Below are positions 27,817-36,957 of a DNA stretch of 64,000 nucleotides, in pieces. The notes under the pieces are model-generated. The model was given only the letters and a program-made list of their open reading frames with translations, had not been told where the DNA came from and ran no database searches. This stretch comes from Desulfitobacterium sp050251735 (GTDB lineage Bacteria; Bacillota; Desulfitobacteriia; Desulfitobacteriales; Desulfitobacteriaceae): positions 16,206 through 80,205 of the forward strand of contig JBFWMF010000016.1 of the NCBI GenBank assembly GCA_050251735.1, given 5' to 3'. The stretch's first letter is position 1. Each line of letters opens with the position of its first letter. Position numbers and translations under genes: made by a program.

Positions 27817-29115
27817 GTGTTAAAACAAAGATCGGTAAACAAAATCATCATGGTCCTAGCAATCTTACTGCTTTTCCTGGCAGGAATTTATCAACACTTT
27901 GCTAATCAGCAGGATGTTCTAGGTACTTTACAGCAAGGAGAATCTAATACAGTCAGATTCGAAAGCATTGAGGGAGATTATCCAAGTTATAAACTTTGGG
28001 ATATCCAGGATGAATTTCTAGGATACGGTGTGATTGCTGATGCCTCCGGGTATGGAGGCAAGCTTACGATGCTAAGCATTGTCGATGAATTAGGAACGAT
28101 AAAGAGCGTAGCCCTGATTGAAGACTATGAAACGCCCTTATATTTGAATAAGGTAGTACAAGCAGGTTTATTTGAAGAACTTAAGGGGAGAAACCTTCAA
28201 GATACTTTTACTGACCTAGATGGCGTTACTGGGGCAACCGTTACCGTAGATGCAATCTTTGCTGCGGTTCAAAAGGGTACAATCCAGATTGGTAATGGTC
28301 AGCTGGGTATGAAACTTCCGTATAACACTACCTTAAATGTAATTTGGCAGGATGTAGTTGCTGTTGTTTTACTAGTTGCTGCAGTAGTTAGTTCATTTTT
28401 TAATATGAAGAGGCTGCGGCCGTGGCTGCTGGTTCTAGCGGTAATCTTTATTGGATTTATCATGAATTACTCGTTGACCTATAGTAACTTCGTGAGTATT
28501 TTAACGGGTAATCTGCCCGTATTTATTGAACGGCCTATCTGGTATGTTATGGTCTTAGGCATTTTACTTATTACCTTGATTTTAGGAAGAAATGTATACT
28601 GTAATTGGTTCTGTCCTTTTGGAGCTGCTCAAGAGGGGATTTATAAGAGCTTAAATTTGTACTCTTTTTCGCCTTCGGGGGAACTGAGGAGAAAAGTAAG
28701 TAGAGCCCGCTGGCCCATGCTGTGGTTGGTCGCCATTATTGCTTTGGTTTTCAATAATCCTGGCATAGCCAGTTATGAACCTTTTGCGGTTTTTTTCGAT
28801 GGAAGTGGGAATAGAGCTCAATGGATAATAATGCTTATTGTATTACTCCTGTCCATGGCTCAGCTGCGCTTTTGGTGTCATAATTTCTGTCCTGTGGGAG
28901 CAATTCTAAACTTTACTGCACGGATCAAAGGGAAATTCAAAAAGTTAAAGCAGGATAACCAAGCAGAAGATTATCCAGTTAATATAGACTGTGAGGTTTG
29001 TGCAGGTAAAAGTAAGGAGATGAATAGACAGGATAAGTTTTATATTATCGTTGTTGCAGTGGTTAACATTCTTGTGATAGTATCCTTATTAGAGAGTATC
29101 GGTTTAATCGGGTAA
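27817..29115 (+). CDS. NosR/PceC-like membrane protein with FMN-binding domain and CX3CP motifs
   Basis: A 432-residue membrane protein. After a first membrane segment (about 8-25) comes an extracytoplasmic FMN-binding domain with DGVTGATVT, whose threonine is the usual covalent flavin site. Several membrane segments follow, then two CX3CP iron-sulfur motifs, CNWFCP and CHNFCP. Related proteins (NosR, PceC/CprC) pass electrons from quinol to an external reductase or assist its maturation. GTG at 27817 begins six bases after the chaperone stop, so the two are coupled. Confidence 0.88.
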   Translation: MLKQRSVNKIIMVLAILLLFLAGIYQHFANQQDVLGTLQQGESNTVRFESIEGDYPSYKLWDIQDEFLGYGVIADASGYGGKLTMLSIVDELGTIKSVALIEDYETPLYLNKVVQAGLFEELKGRNLQDTFTDLDGVTGATVTVDAIFAAVQKGTIQIGNGQLGMKLPYNTTLNVIWQDVVAVVLLVAAVVSSFFNMKRLRPWLLVLAVIFIGFIMNYSLTYSNFVSILTGNLPVFIERPIWYVMVLGILLITLILGRNVYCNWFCPFGAAQEGIYKSLNLYSFSPSGELRRKVSRARWPMLWLVAIIALVFNNPGIASYEPFAVFFDGSGNRAQWIIMLIVLLLSMAQLRFWCHNFCPVGAILNFTARIKGKFKKLKQDNQAEDYPVNIDCEVCAGKSKEMNRQDKFYIIVVAVVNILVIVSLLESIGLIG

Positions 29116-29137
29116 CCATAATTGAATGAAGGAAAAC

Positions 29138-29203
29138 CCTTTCTATAGAATCATTGGTGAGATGGGTAGTGCATTTGTTGCTGAAAACTTAGGCGATTGC
29201 TGA
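29138..29203 (+). pseudogene. Remnant of a TorD-type chaperone C-terminus
   Basis: Twenty-one sense codons plus a stop encode PFYRIIGEMGSAF and a short tail, matching the AFYRIIGEIGS ending of the chaperone at 27,130. No start or upstream homology is present. It is a leftover of a second chaperone gene or of a recombination between modules. Confidence 0.75.
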
Positions 29204-29229
29204 TTTAATTCAGAGAATAGGGGGATAAT

Positions 29230-30387
29230 ATGATATTCAATCAAGGTTACTCAATCAAGATTGCTGAGAATAGGTGCCTGAACCAACGACACAGTGATGT
29301 GGAATGTAACCATTGTTCGAGGAATTGTCCTTCCAACGCGATTATTAATCATAATAACGGAGTTCTGCTGGATGCAGAACGCTGTAGTGGTTGCGGGGTA
29401 TGTTTAAGCGACTGCCCCACCCAAGTTTTTAGCTCTTCTAAATGGGATGAAACCACCATAGTCCAAGATGTGTTGGAGGAAGGGTGGACAACAACTGAGT
29501 TTTTTTGCGGGATACATCCTTCACCTTTTAAAAAGGAAAAAAGCAAGACTCGTGGGGCTGTCCAAATGCCAGCCTGCCTGAGTGCCATTTCCAAAGGAGC
29601 TTGGTACGAACTTGGGCTGAGTACAGAAGTCTATTTGCATGTGGAAGTATGTGAAGATTGTCCCATGAAAAACGCCATGGAACGTCTGAAATATAATACT
29701 AGCGTAGCTTCTGAATGGTTGGAAGCTTCAGGACACCCGGCAGAAATCAGCACCATCTACGAAAGCCAAACCGGAAATACAAAAAGAAGTTTAAGGGCCC
29801 TCGAGTCTGGTTTAAAAGCAACGTCTAGACGGGACTTTTTCTTAGGTTTAGTCGGAAAGGGGAAACCGAAACTAGAAGGGACCCCCGATCGTAGCCAATC
29901 TTTTTCTCATGATCTTAACCTCCAACGTGTAGATAGCCTATTAGCAGATTGGCAGAAGAGATTGTCGAAAGTCTATTCTGAAAATATGGTCGAAGGCTAT
30001 GGACTCCCAGCCTATTGGCCAACGATAAAGAAGAGCAAGGACTGTGTCAACTGCGGTATGTGTGCTGCCGTTTGCCCATCGAAAACCTTGCAGATTGTCA
30101 TCGATGGTGACAGTTGTACACACTATTTTACCAGTGGACTATGCATAGACTGTCGTGTTTGCCAGCTGTTCTGCCCGAGAGAGGCCATCAGTAGAGATCG
30201 AGAAAAAGTTGAAAAGCCTTTTGAAGTAACACGTTTGTTCACGATTTCTGGTATAAATTGTGAACGTTGTGGTTTTAGCACATTCGCCAACTCAGATAAC
30301 CTATGCTACTGGTGCAAAGAGGAAGTCAACATCGATAACGACTTCAAAGAGGCCTGCCGTAAGATATTTCTTAATACGAAGAATTGA
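29230..30387 (+). CDS. Polyferredoxin-like protein with C-terminal zinc-ribbon-like motif
   Basis: A 385-residue soluble protein with four [4Fe-4S] motifs: CNHCSRNCP and CSGCGVCLSDCP near the N-terminus, then CVNCGMCAAVCP and CIDCRVCQLFCP near the C-terminus, ending in CERC...CYWC. A central region carries TSRRDFFLGL near residue 200, which looks like a Tat motif but lies inside the protein. The role is probably electron transfer to the NosR-like protein or enzyme maturation (inference). A fragment of a second copy lies at 36,958. Confidence 0.8.
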   Translation: MIFNQGYSIKIAENRCLNQRHSDVECNHCSRNCPSNAIINHNNGVLLDAERCSGCGVCLSDCPTQVFSSSKWDETTIVQDVLEEGWTTTEFFCGIHPSPFKKEKSKTRGAVQMPACLSAISKGAWYELGLSTEVYLHVEVCEDCPMKNAMERLKYNTSVASEWLEASGHPAEISTIYESQTGNTKRSLRALESGLKATSRRDFFLGLVGKGKPKLEGTPDRSQSFSHDLNLQRVDSLLADWQKRLSKVYSENMVEGYGLPAYWPTIKKSKDCVNCGMCAAVCPSKTLQIVIDGDSCTHYFTSGLCIDCRVCQLFCPREAISRDREKVEKPFEVTRLFTISGINCERCGFSTFANSDNLCYWCKEEVNIDNDFKEACRKIFLNTKN

Positions 30388-30410
30388 GATGAAGTTTTCG
30401 TAAGTCGGAA

Positions 30411-30448
30411 ATCTCCGTAGCCAAATCATATAGGCTTGGAGGTTTTTT
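30411..30448 (+). terminator. Terminator after the module 2 accessory genes
   Basis: CTCC-GTA-GCC pairs with GGC-TT-GGAG, followed by GTTTTTT. Confidence 0.65.
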
Positions 30449-30602
30449 AGCATATTAGAAAACATAGAGTCGGATTTTCTATGTCCGTAAGAAGCACTAC
30501 AAAAATATCCGTAACATTAGGGGTTTTTCAACCTCTCCATCTCACAAGGTAATACGTTACAATAGATACAAGCGGTTATATTTCCAAAGGAGGATTTGGG
30601 GT

Positions 30603-31397
30603 TTGATAGAAAACCAACAATTATCCGAATTATTAATGATAATGACGGCTGAAGTAAAGAACCCGAATAAAGCTAAAAGAATAACTGAACTCGCCTTAGA
30701 TGTCCAGGCAGAAATCAAACGATTGCAATTACGGGAAGTCACTTTAGAGAAAATCTGCAAACAAGCTATCGACGAACTTGAAAACAATAAGAAGCAGCTT
30801 TCCCGAGAATTGCATGATCAGCTGGGACAAGCCATGACCTCGATTCTGTTGCAATTAAAGTTGTTGCAGAGGGAGCAGGATGTTGAGGTGATCCATGACC
30901 GCGTTGGTGGTTTGCGCTACCTTACTCAGCAGACCATTGAAGATGTGCGAAATTTATCGATGAATCTGCGACCAGCTGTCCTGGAAAATCTGGGTTTGGT
31001 GGCGGCCTTGGATTGGTACATAGAGGATTATCAACGCTATTCGGAGATTGAAGTGGATTTTTGTAGTCCCCAGCTTAAGATGAGATTCCCCAATGCGATA
31101 GAAATTGTTGTCTATAGAGCAGTACAAGAAAGCCTAACCAACGTGGCACGTCATGCTGAGGCGTCACGAGTTTCCGTTACCTTACAGGTGACTGAGAACT
31201 GTCTCCAACTGCAAGTGGCGGATAATGGTAAAGGAATGAATTCTCAAGATATCCATCGGGGCTTAGGTTTGTTAGGTATGGAGGAACGGGTAAAAATGGC
31301 TAAAGGGGAATTTTCCTTAGAAAGCCAACAAGGGCTAGGAACCACCGTTATGATTACCCTACCTCTGACTACAGGAGGAAGTGTCAATGAAGAATAA
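30603..31397 (+). CDS. Short NarX/DegS-type histidine kinase, module 3
   Basis: A 264-residue kinase lacking the GAF domain of its paralogs. A coiled-coil-like N-terminus of about 60 residues leads into the HisKA_3 helix with His71 in RELHDQLGQAMTSILLQ, then an ATPase domain with N-box QESLTNVARH, DNGKGM and GLGLLGMEER. Catalytic residues are intact. TTG start at 30603 with AAAGGAGG upstream. With no sensor domain, the input may come from a partner protein (inference). It overlaps the regulator gene by 11 bases. Confidence 0.9.
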   Translation: MIENQQLSELLMIMTAEVKNPNKAKRITELALDVQAEIKRLQLREVTLEKICKQAIDELENNKKQLSRELHDQLGQAMTSILLQLKLLQREQDVEVIHDRVGGLRYLTQQTIEDVRNLSMNLRPAVLENLGLVAALDWYIEDYQRYSEIEVDFCSPQLKMRFPNAIEIVVYRAVQESLTNVARHAEASRVSVTLQVTENCLQLQVADNGKGMNSQDIHRGLGLLGMEERVKMAKGEFSLESQQGLGTTVMITLPLTTGGSVNEE

Positions 31398-32034
31398 TAT
31401 TCGCGCTTTTCTAGTCGATGACCATACCTTGTTACGAAACGCTTTATGTATGCTTTTAGAAGGACAAAGCAATATTGAGGTCGTAGGTGGAGCCGCCAAT
31501 GGCGCAGAAGCAGTTCGGGGAGTAATCAAGGCGAAACCGGATGTAGTGCTTATGGACATCACTCTACCTGATTTTGACGGAGTTGAAGCAACAGAAAAGA
31601 TTTTGGCTGTGCTGCCACAAACCAAAGTTATCGCAGTCACCATGCATGTGGAAGAAGTCTATCTGCTGCAATTCTTAAATTCCGGCGGTATGGGGTATGT
31701 ACACAAATCTGCAGCAGACCGCGACTTAATAAAAGCTATTGAGAGAGTCATTGAAGGAGAAGTATTTTTAAGTCCTGCTGGAGTGCAAGTGATGGCTCGT
31801 CAATATCGATGTACAGAGAAAGCTGAGGAAATCGACCCTGAGGTTTTATCAGAGAGAGAACGTCAGGTGTTGCAATTAACCGCCCGTGGCTTTACCTCGA
31901 AAGAAATCGGAGAAAAGCTATTTCTATCTCCGCGCACTATAGAGACCTATCGGGAACGAATTACAGTAAAGCTAAAATTGGAACACCGGTCCGATTTGGT
32001 GGATTACGCAATCCGCTATAAGCTACTGGGATAG
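31387..32034 (+). CDS. LuxR/NarL-type response regulator, module 3
   Basis: A 215-residue regulator with intact receiver (VDDHTLL, Asp57 in VLMDITLPDFDG, lysine in VHKSAADRD) and LuxR helix-turn-helix LSERERQVLQLTARGFTSKE. ATG at 31387 follows AGGAGGA and overlaps the kinase 3 stop, indicating coupled translation. Confidence 0.95.
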   Translation: MKNNIRAFLVDDHTLLRNALCMLLEGQSNIEVVGGAANGAEAVRGVIKAKPDVVLMDITLPDFDGVEATEKILAVLPQTKVIAVTMHVEEVYLLQFLNSGGMGYVHKSAADRDLIKAIERVIEGEVFLSPAGVQVMARQYRCTEKAEEIDPEVLSERERQVLQLTARGFTSKEIGEKLFLSPRTIETYRERITVKLKLEHRSDLVDYAIRYKLLG

Positions 32035-32103
32035 TGGTAGTATTTACTGACAGCAAATGTCCTTATTCTTACTTTCTCAAACGAAAAATAACTAGGTTTG
32101 TTC

Positions 32104-32136
32104 CCTACAGATTTAAAAAGGTGAGTCAGTTAAAAT
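32104..32136 (+). promoter_or_regulatory. Module promoter element, site 5 (molybdoenzyme 3)
   Basis: CCTACAGA at 32104-32111, 19 bases, TAAAAT at 32131-32136; the gene starts 42 bases later, as at site 3. Confidence 0.75.
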
Positions 32137-32178
32137 AGAATCAACTTGTGCGAACAAGTGCAAAAGGGGCTGTTTTGG

Positions 32179-35094
32179 TTGGAAAAATGGAGCAATATTA
32201 GCGAGAACGAGGTGAAATCGCACACGGTTGTAGTGGCAATTCCTCATCGTTGGCTAAGGCAGGTAGTTGAAAGGATTTTTGTTTCTGCTCAGGTAGACTG
32301 CGTCTGCGTAGAAAATATCGAAGAACTGTATCAATCAATGGATGGAAATACAGCGCTGACAATTGTCGATGTCTTTTCTTATTCCCAATATTATCGTGAT
32401 ATTTTCACCCAGCTGAAGCAACGAAATTCTGGTGTGCCTATTGTTGCCTTGGTGTCCGCAAGTAACACGGAGTATCAACATGAGTTAACAACTGCGGGGG
32501 CTAGCGCGATAGTGATTAAGGAAAACGCCGATGAGGAATTAATACCTGCTCTGGTTCAGGTGCTACGAGATCGGGAGTTCAATGATGCTGTGGCTCGATT
32601 ACTAGAAAACCAAAAACAGTTTATCACTCTATTCAAAGAGGAGGTACATCTAATGGGAAAAGAAGATGGAAACATTTTCGGAAAAAGGTTCGGGAGAAGA
32701 AGTTTTCTCAAAGGATCTGCTGCCGCGGCGGCTGTCGCTGGGGTAGCGGTGGCTAGCCCGGGGAATGTGGTTAAGAAGGCATTGGCTGTAGGGGAAGAGG
32801 CCGCTGTTGCTGCACCCGAGGATCAGATTTTTTCTGGGGCCTGCAGAAGTGGATGTAATGGAGGCTGTTTATTAAAGCTGCATGTCAGAGATGAAAAGCT
32901 GGTTAAAACGTCTTTTGGAGAACTGCCGGATGAAGAATATAATAAGCGGATTTGCCTAAAAGGGTTATCCCATGTACAAAGGGTCTATGATTCCAACCGT
33001 TTAAAATATCCTCTGAAAAGAGTGGGTACTCGTGGTTCCGGAGAATGGGAACAAATATCTTGGGATGAAGCGATCACGACAATTACCGATAAATGGCAGG
33101 AACTCTGGAAAGACTATGGACAAAGTTCAGTTGCCCTGGTCACTGCGTCCGGAAACTTGGGTGGTGTACATGGTGGTAATGCGCTGGGTTGGTTTAGAAA
33201 AGCATTAGGTATGACTAAGATAGATAATGCCACAGATGCTGCTATCATAAGTTTTTCAGCGAAGGCCCTTGGCATTAGCGCCGCTTACAACTCTAATGAA
33301 TTATTGGATATGCAAAATGCAAAATGCATTATTTCTTGGGGAAATAATTTAACCGAATCCAATCTGCAAAGCTGGCGTTTCGTCGCTAATGCCAAGGAAA
33401 AAGGCGCCAAATTGATTGTAATTGATACTATCTATACAACCACTGCGAGCAAGGCGGATAAATTTGTATCCGTACGACCGGGGACGGATGCAGTACTGGC
33501 TATGTCTATGATGAATGTGGCAATTGCAGAAGATCTTATCGATAAAGAATTTATTAAAAGTTCTACTGTCGGGCCTTTCTTAGTTAAGGAGAGCGATGGT
33601 AAGTTCTTACGTCTAAGTGATCTGGGCCAATTAGCAGAAGGGGACCCCGATGGTATCGTGGTCAGGGGACAGGATGGTAAGATAGGTCTGCCAACGGAAA
33701 TTGCTGATCCTGTTATTAGTGGCACCACCACGGTTAACGGGCTCAAAGTTACGACGGCTTTTGATTTACTCAAGGGTAGAGTTGCTGATTATCCTCCGGA
33801 AAAAGCACAAGAAATTTGCGATGTGCCCGCTGACACGATTAGAGAATTATTGCATATGTATGTTGAAAATTCTCCATCCACGATCTTTATGGGTTACGGT
33901 TTAGATCATTATGTCAACGGTCATTATAATGTTATGTCTGTTATGGCACTTGCTATGATTACAGGTAATTTAGGTAAACGGGGCGCATCCTGCGGATGTC
34001 TGCTGCCCATTGATGCATTTTGGGCAAATAGCGGTGTCTATGGGATGTCTGAGGGAACACCTGGTCCAACAGTTTCAATCTTACATCTGGAAGACGTGTT
34101 GGATAATGGAAAATTCGGGGATATTCCTGTTACCTTGAAAAGCTTGTTCATCGCTTCCAGTAATCCTATTGGTAATGCAGCTAATTATAATAAGATTTTA
34201 GAAATGATCGATAGAATGGAACTGGTGGTTGTTTCGGATATTACCATGTCAGACTCAGCTCAGTATGCGGATATTGTACTGCCGGCGGCTCACTGGTTTG
34301 AAGCCAACGATATTTTTGGCGCTTATTCACCCAATCCCTATGTGTATCTGCAAGAAAAGGCTTTGGAGCCCCTTTATGAGTCTAAGCCTGACTTTGAAAT
34401 ATGCAAAATGATTACAGAGAAGCTTGGACTTGCCAAGGAATATAATATTACTGATATGGAGTTTATTGAGAAATACTTGGATGGTCCCGGGGCCAAGGCT
34501 AAGGGCATTACCTTAGAAAGTATGAAAAAAAATAAAGCAGCCCGCGTGCTTCCCAAACCCTTTGTTCATGGGGAAGGTGGTGTATTCCCGACAGCCACCG
34601 GACGTGCTCAATTCTATTTGGAACAACCGGCGCCGGCATATAATTACGGACAAGATTGGGATGTAGAGAAGGAACGCCTGCCTGTGCTATTTGAACCACC
34701 GACTGAGGCATGGCATGAAAACCCACTCTTTAAAAAATATCCCTTTGTCTTGGTTCAAGAACATACCCGATGGCGTACTCATACCCAATGGGGTCATGCT
34801 CCATGGTTAAGAGAACTTGATCCTGAACCCATTGTAAAAATTAATCCTCTTGATGCAGAACCCCGTGGAATTAAAGATGGAGATATCGTTAGGGTATTAA
34901 ATGATAGAGGTTATGTTGTACTAAAAGCTGTTATACAAAATGGTATACGACCAGGAGTGCTTAATATTCCCAAAGGTTGGCAAAGAGGACAATTCATAGA
35001 GGGGCACTATCAAGAGTTAACAGCCAATAGAACCAATTTTGTATGCAACAATACGCCTTTCTACGATATTTTGGTAGATGTACAGAAAAGATAA
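32179..35094 (+). CDS. Receiver-like domain in frame with Tat-exported molybdopterin oxidoreductase, module 3
   Basis: One open frame of 971 codons from TTG 32179 (AAGGGG nine bases upstream, matching the leaders of modules 1 and 2). Codons 1-155 give a receiver-like domain with Asp64 in LTIVDVF, serine in VALVSAS, AGASAIV and lysine in VIKEN. The nested ATG at 32653 with GAGGAGG eight bases upstream begins an 813-residue enzyme with Tat motif RRSFLKG. The cluster motif is CRSGCNGGC, then ICLKG. An Asp near the expected protein ligand of molybdenum (ATDAAI) aligns with CYDQAT and ALDSAV in the other two. Substrate unknown. Confidence 0.88.
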   Translation: MEKWSNISENEVKSHTVVVAIPHRWLRQVVERIFVSAQVDCVCVENIEELYQSMDGNTALTIVDVFSYSQYYRDIFTQLKQRNSGVPIVALVSASNTEYQHELTTAGASAIVIKENADEELIPALVQVLRDREFNDAVARLLENQKQFITLFKEEVHLMGKEDGNIFGKRFGRRSFLKGSAAAAAVAGVAVASPGNVVKKALAVGEEAAVAAPEDQIFSGACRSGCNGGCLLKLHVRDEKLVKTSFGELPDEEYNKRICLKGLSHVQRVYDSNRLKYPLKRVGTRGSGEWEQISWDEAITTITDKWQELWKDYGQSSVALVTASGNLGGVHGGNALGWFRKALGMTKIDNATDAAIISFSAKALGISAAYNSNELLDMQNAKCIISWGNNLTESNLQSWRFVANAKEKGAKLIVIDTIYTTTASKADKFVSVRPGTDAVLAMSMMNVAIAEDLIDKEFIKSSTVGPFLVKESDGKFLRLSDLGQLAEGDPDGIVVRGQDGKIGLPTEIADPVISGTTTVNGLKVTTAFDLLKGRVADYPPEKAQEICDVPADTIRELLHMYVENSPSTIFMGYGLDHYVNGHYNVMSVMALAMITGNLGKRGASCGCLLPIDAFWANSGVYGMSEGTPGPTVSILHLEDVLDNGKFGDIPVTLKSLFIASSNPIGNAANYNKILEMIDRMELVVVSDITMSDSAQYADIVLPAAHWFEANDIFGAYSPNPYVYLQEKALEPLYESKPDFEICKMITEKLGLAKEYNITDMEFIEKYLDGPGAKAKGITLESMKKNKAARVLPKPFVHGEGGVFPTATGRAQFYLEQPAPAYNYGQDWDVEKERLPVLFEPPTEAWHENPLFKKYPFVLVQEHTRWRTHTQWGHAPWLRELDPEPIVKINPLDAEPRGIKDGDIVRVLNDRGYVVLKAVIQNGIRPGVLNIPKGWQRGQFIEGHYQELTANRTNFVCNNTPFYDILVDVQKR
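32638..32655 (+). promoter_or_regulatory. Internal ribosome site and start of catalytic subunit 3
   Basis: GAGGAGG at 32638-32644 and ATG at 32653, eight bases apart, inside the longer frame. Confidence 0.85.
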
Positions 35095-35108
35095 AGGAGG
35101 AATGGTGA

Positions 35109-35726
35109 ATGCGTTATACCATGGCTATTGATTTATTTCGCTGTATTGGTTGCCATACCTGTTCAGTAGCGTGTAAGTCCTTTAACAATTTACCCAATAA
35201 AATGTGGTGGAACAGAATTTTAACAATTGGCGGCGATAGCATTGATACTGCGGGGGGAACTTTCCCGAATAACCATATGCAGCATCTGCCGGTAAATTGC
35301 CAACATTGTGAGAATCCGCCTTGCGTCAAGGCTTGCCCTGTAGGAGCTACTTATAAACGGGAAGAAGACGGTATTGTTATTCAGGATTATGATAAATGTA
35401 TTGGTTGCCGCATGTGTATGGTGGCTTGCCCGTATAATGCTCGGAGCTTCAATTGGCAGAAACCTGAGTATTATGTAGATCATGCCGTAGGGGATGCAGA
35501 TGCCCCTATCCATCAATACAATGTGGTAGAGAAGTGCACTTTTTGTGCGAATAGAACTGCCAAAGGTGAGTTGCCGGCTTGCATCGAGGTTTGTCCAGCA
35601 AAAGCACGCTTTTTTGGCGATATAGAGGACCCAAACAGTGATGTGAGTAAAATCATCAAAGGTCGCAATATTGTTAAATTACTCGAAGAAAAGGGTACCA
35701 AGCCCTCAATCTTCTATTTAACTTAA
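35109..35726 (+). CDS. Four-cluster ferredoxin subunit, module 3
   Basis: A 205-residue DmsB/PsrB-type subunit with CIGCHTCSVACK, CQHCENPPCVKACP, CIGCRMCMVACP and CTFCANR with CIEVCP. AAAGGAGG precedes the ATG. It joins catalytic subunit 3 to the NrfD anchor. Confidence 0.94.
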   Translation: MRYTMAIDLFRCIGCHTCSVACKSFNNLPNKMWWNRILTIGGDSIDTAGGTFPNNHMQHLPVNCQHCENPPCVKACPVGATYKREEDGIVIQDYDKCIGCRMCMVACPYNARSFNWQKPEYYVDHAVGDADAPIHQYNVVEKCTFCANRTAKGELPACIEVCPAKARFFGDIEDPNSDVSKIIKGRNIVKLLEEKGTKPSIFYLT

Positions 35727-35742
35727 GAAAGGGGCGAATAAA

Positions 35743-36936
35743 ATGAGTGGAAAAGCGGAAAAACAGTTTTACACCAAACCCTTATTTATACTCTTCGCCC
35801 TGCTGACAGTGGTCGGCTTAGTTTGCTGGTATCTGCAGCTTACCAAGGGCTTACAATTGACTAATCTGAATAACTTTGCCACCTGGGGTTTATATATTAT
35901 CGGTTTCATGATCTTCACAGGAATTACAGCAGGATCACTGATCTTTGCCTCCTCAGCTTACCTCTTCAAAGGGATGGCTGAGTACAAGCCGTTCGCCAGA
36001 ATTGCAGCCTTCGTCGGAGCGATCGGCAGTGTGGTAGCTGCGGGACTTTTCATCATCGTCGATATCGGTAACCCTGAGAGAGCCTGGTATTTCATCACCA
36101 GCGGAAACATTGCATCTCCCATGTTCTGGGATAGTCTGATCCTCGGAGCTTATGTCATCATCGGCATCTTCTTTACTCGTCAGTTAATGCTGGTCAATGA
36201 AGGGCAAAAGAATGAAAAATCCCTCAAGACTATCTCCATTATCGCTTTCATCGCCGGACTCATGGTCATGGTCACTTCCTTCGTCTTTGCTCTACAAGTG
36301 GCTCGTCCCATGTGGAATAATCCAGTAGAGCCGGTATCCTTCTTAGCCGCAGCTTTAGTGGCAGCCTTTGCTTTACTAATGATCATCTTTGCAGTCCTGA
36401 ACAAGAGCGGCTATATCGAGATCAGCAGTGATCAACTAGCAAAAATGGGCAAGCTGGCCGGAGTATTCCTCCTCTTTGAACTCTTCGTAGTATTAGGGGA
36501 AGCAGTCATCGGTCTATATGCAGGAGCAGGTGAAGAAGCGGAAATCATCCATTGGATGGTGTCCGGCGCAGGAGCTCCTTTCTTCTGGGTAGAGATGATC
36601 GCCATCATCTTAGGCTTGCTACTGCTATTCAATAAGAAACCGAGTATCCTTGTTCTAGGCGCGGTCGTAGCAATCTTTGCCATCTTCATGATTAAATACA
36701 ACCTCTTGGAAGCTCAGCTGCTCAATCCGCTTATCACCTATGCAGGACCTCCTGGCTATGGGGCTAGCGAAGGAGTTTATCTACCTTCTCTGATCGAGAT
36801 TGGCGTATCCGTTGGTATCATTGCCATGGGTGGAATGCTGGTTATGATCGGACTGGATAAGCTGAACCTTGGCAAGAAGGTTAAGAAAGGTGCAGGGAAA
36901 GGCCAAGTCCAAGGTAATATAGCAGCTAAGGCTTAA
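35743..36936 (+). CDS. NrfD/PsrC-type membrane anchor, module 3
   Basis: A 397-residue polytopic anchor, nearly the same protein as those of modules 1 and 2, including the C-terminal GKGQ repeat-like tail. It is the last intact gene of module 3; what follows is a fragment of an accessory gene. Confidence 0.94.
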   Translation: MSGKAEKQFYTKPLFILFALLTVVGLVCWYLQLTKGLQLTNLNNFATWGLYIIGFMIFTGITAGSLIFASSAYLFKGMAEYKPFARIAAFVGAIGSVVAAGLFIIVDIGNPERAWYFITSGNIASPMFWDSLILGAYVIIGIFFTRQLMLVNEGQKNEKSLKTISIIAFIAGLMVMVTSFVFALQVARPMWNNPVEPVSFLAAALVAAFALLMIIFAVLNKSGYIEISSDQLAKMGKLAGVFLLFELFVVLGEAVIGLYAGAGEEAEIIHWMVSGAGAPFFWVEMIAIILGLLLLFNKKPSILVLGAVVAIFAIFMIKYNLLEAQLLNPLITYAGPPGYGASEGVYLPSLIEIGVSVGIIAMGGMLVMIGLDKLNLGKKVKKGAGKGQVQGNIAAKA

Positions 36937-36957
36937 GTTTTAGGATATACCAAAATT

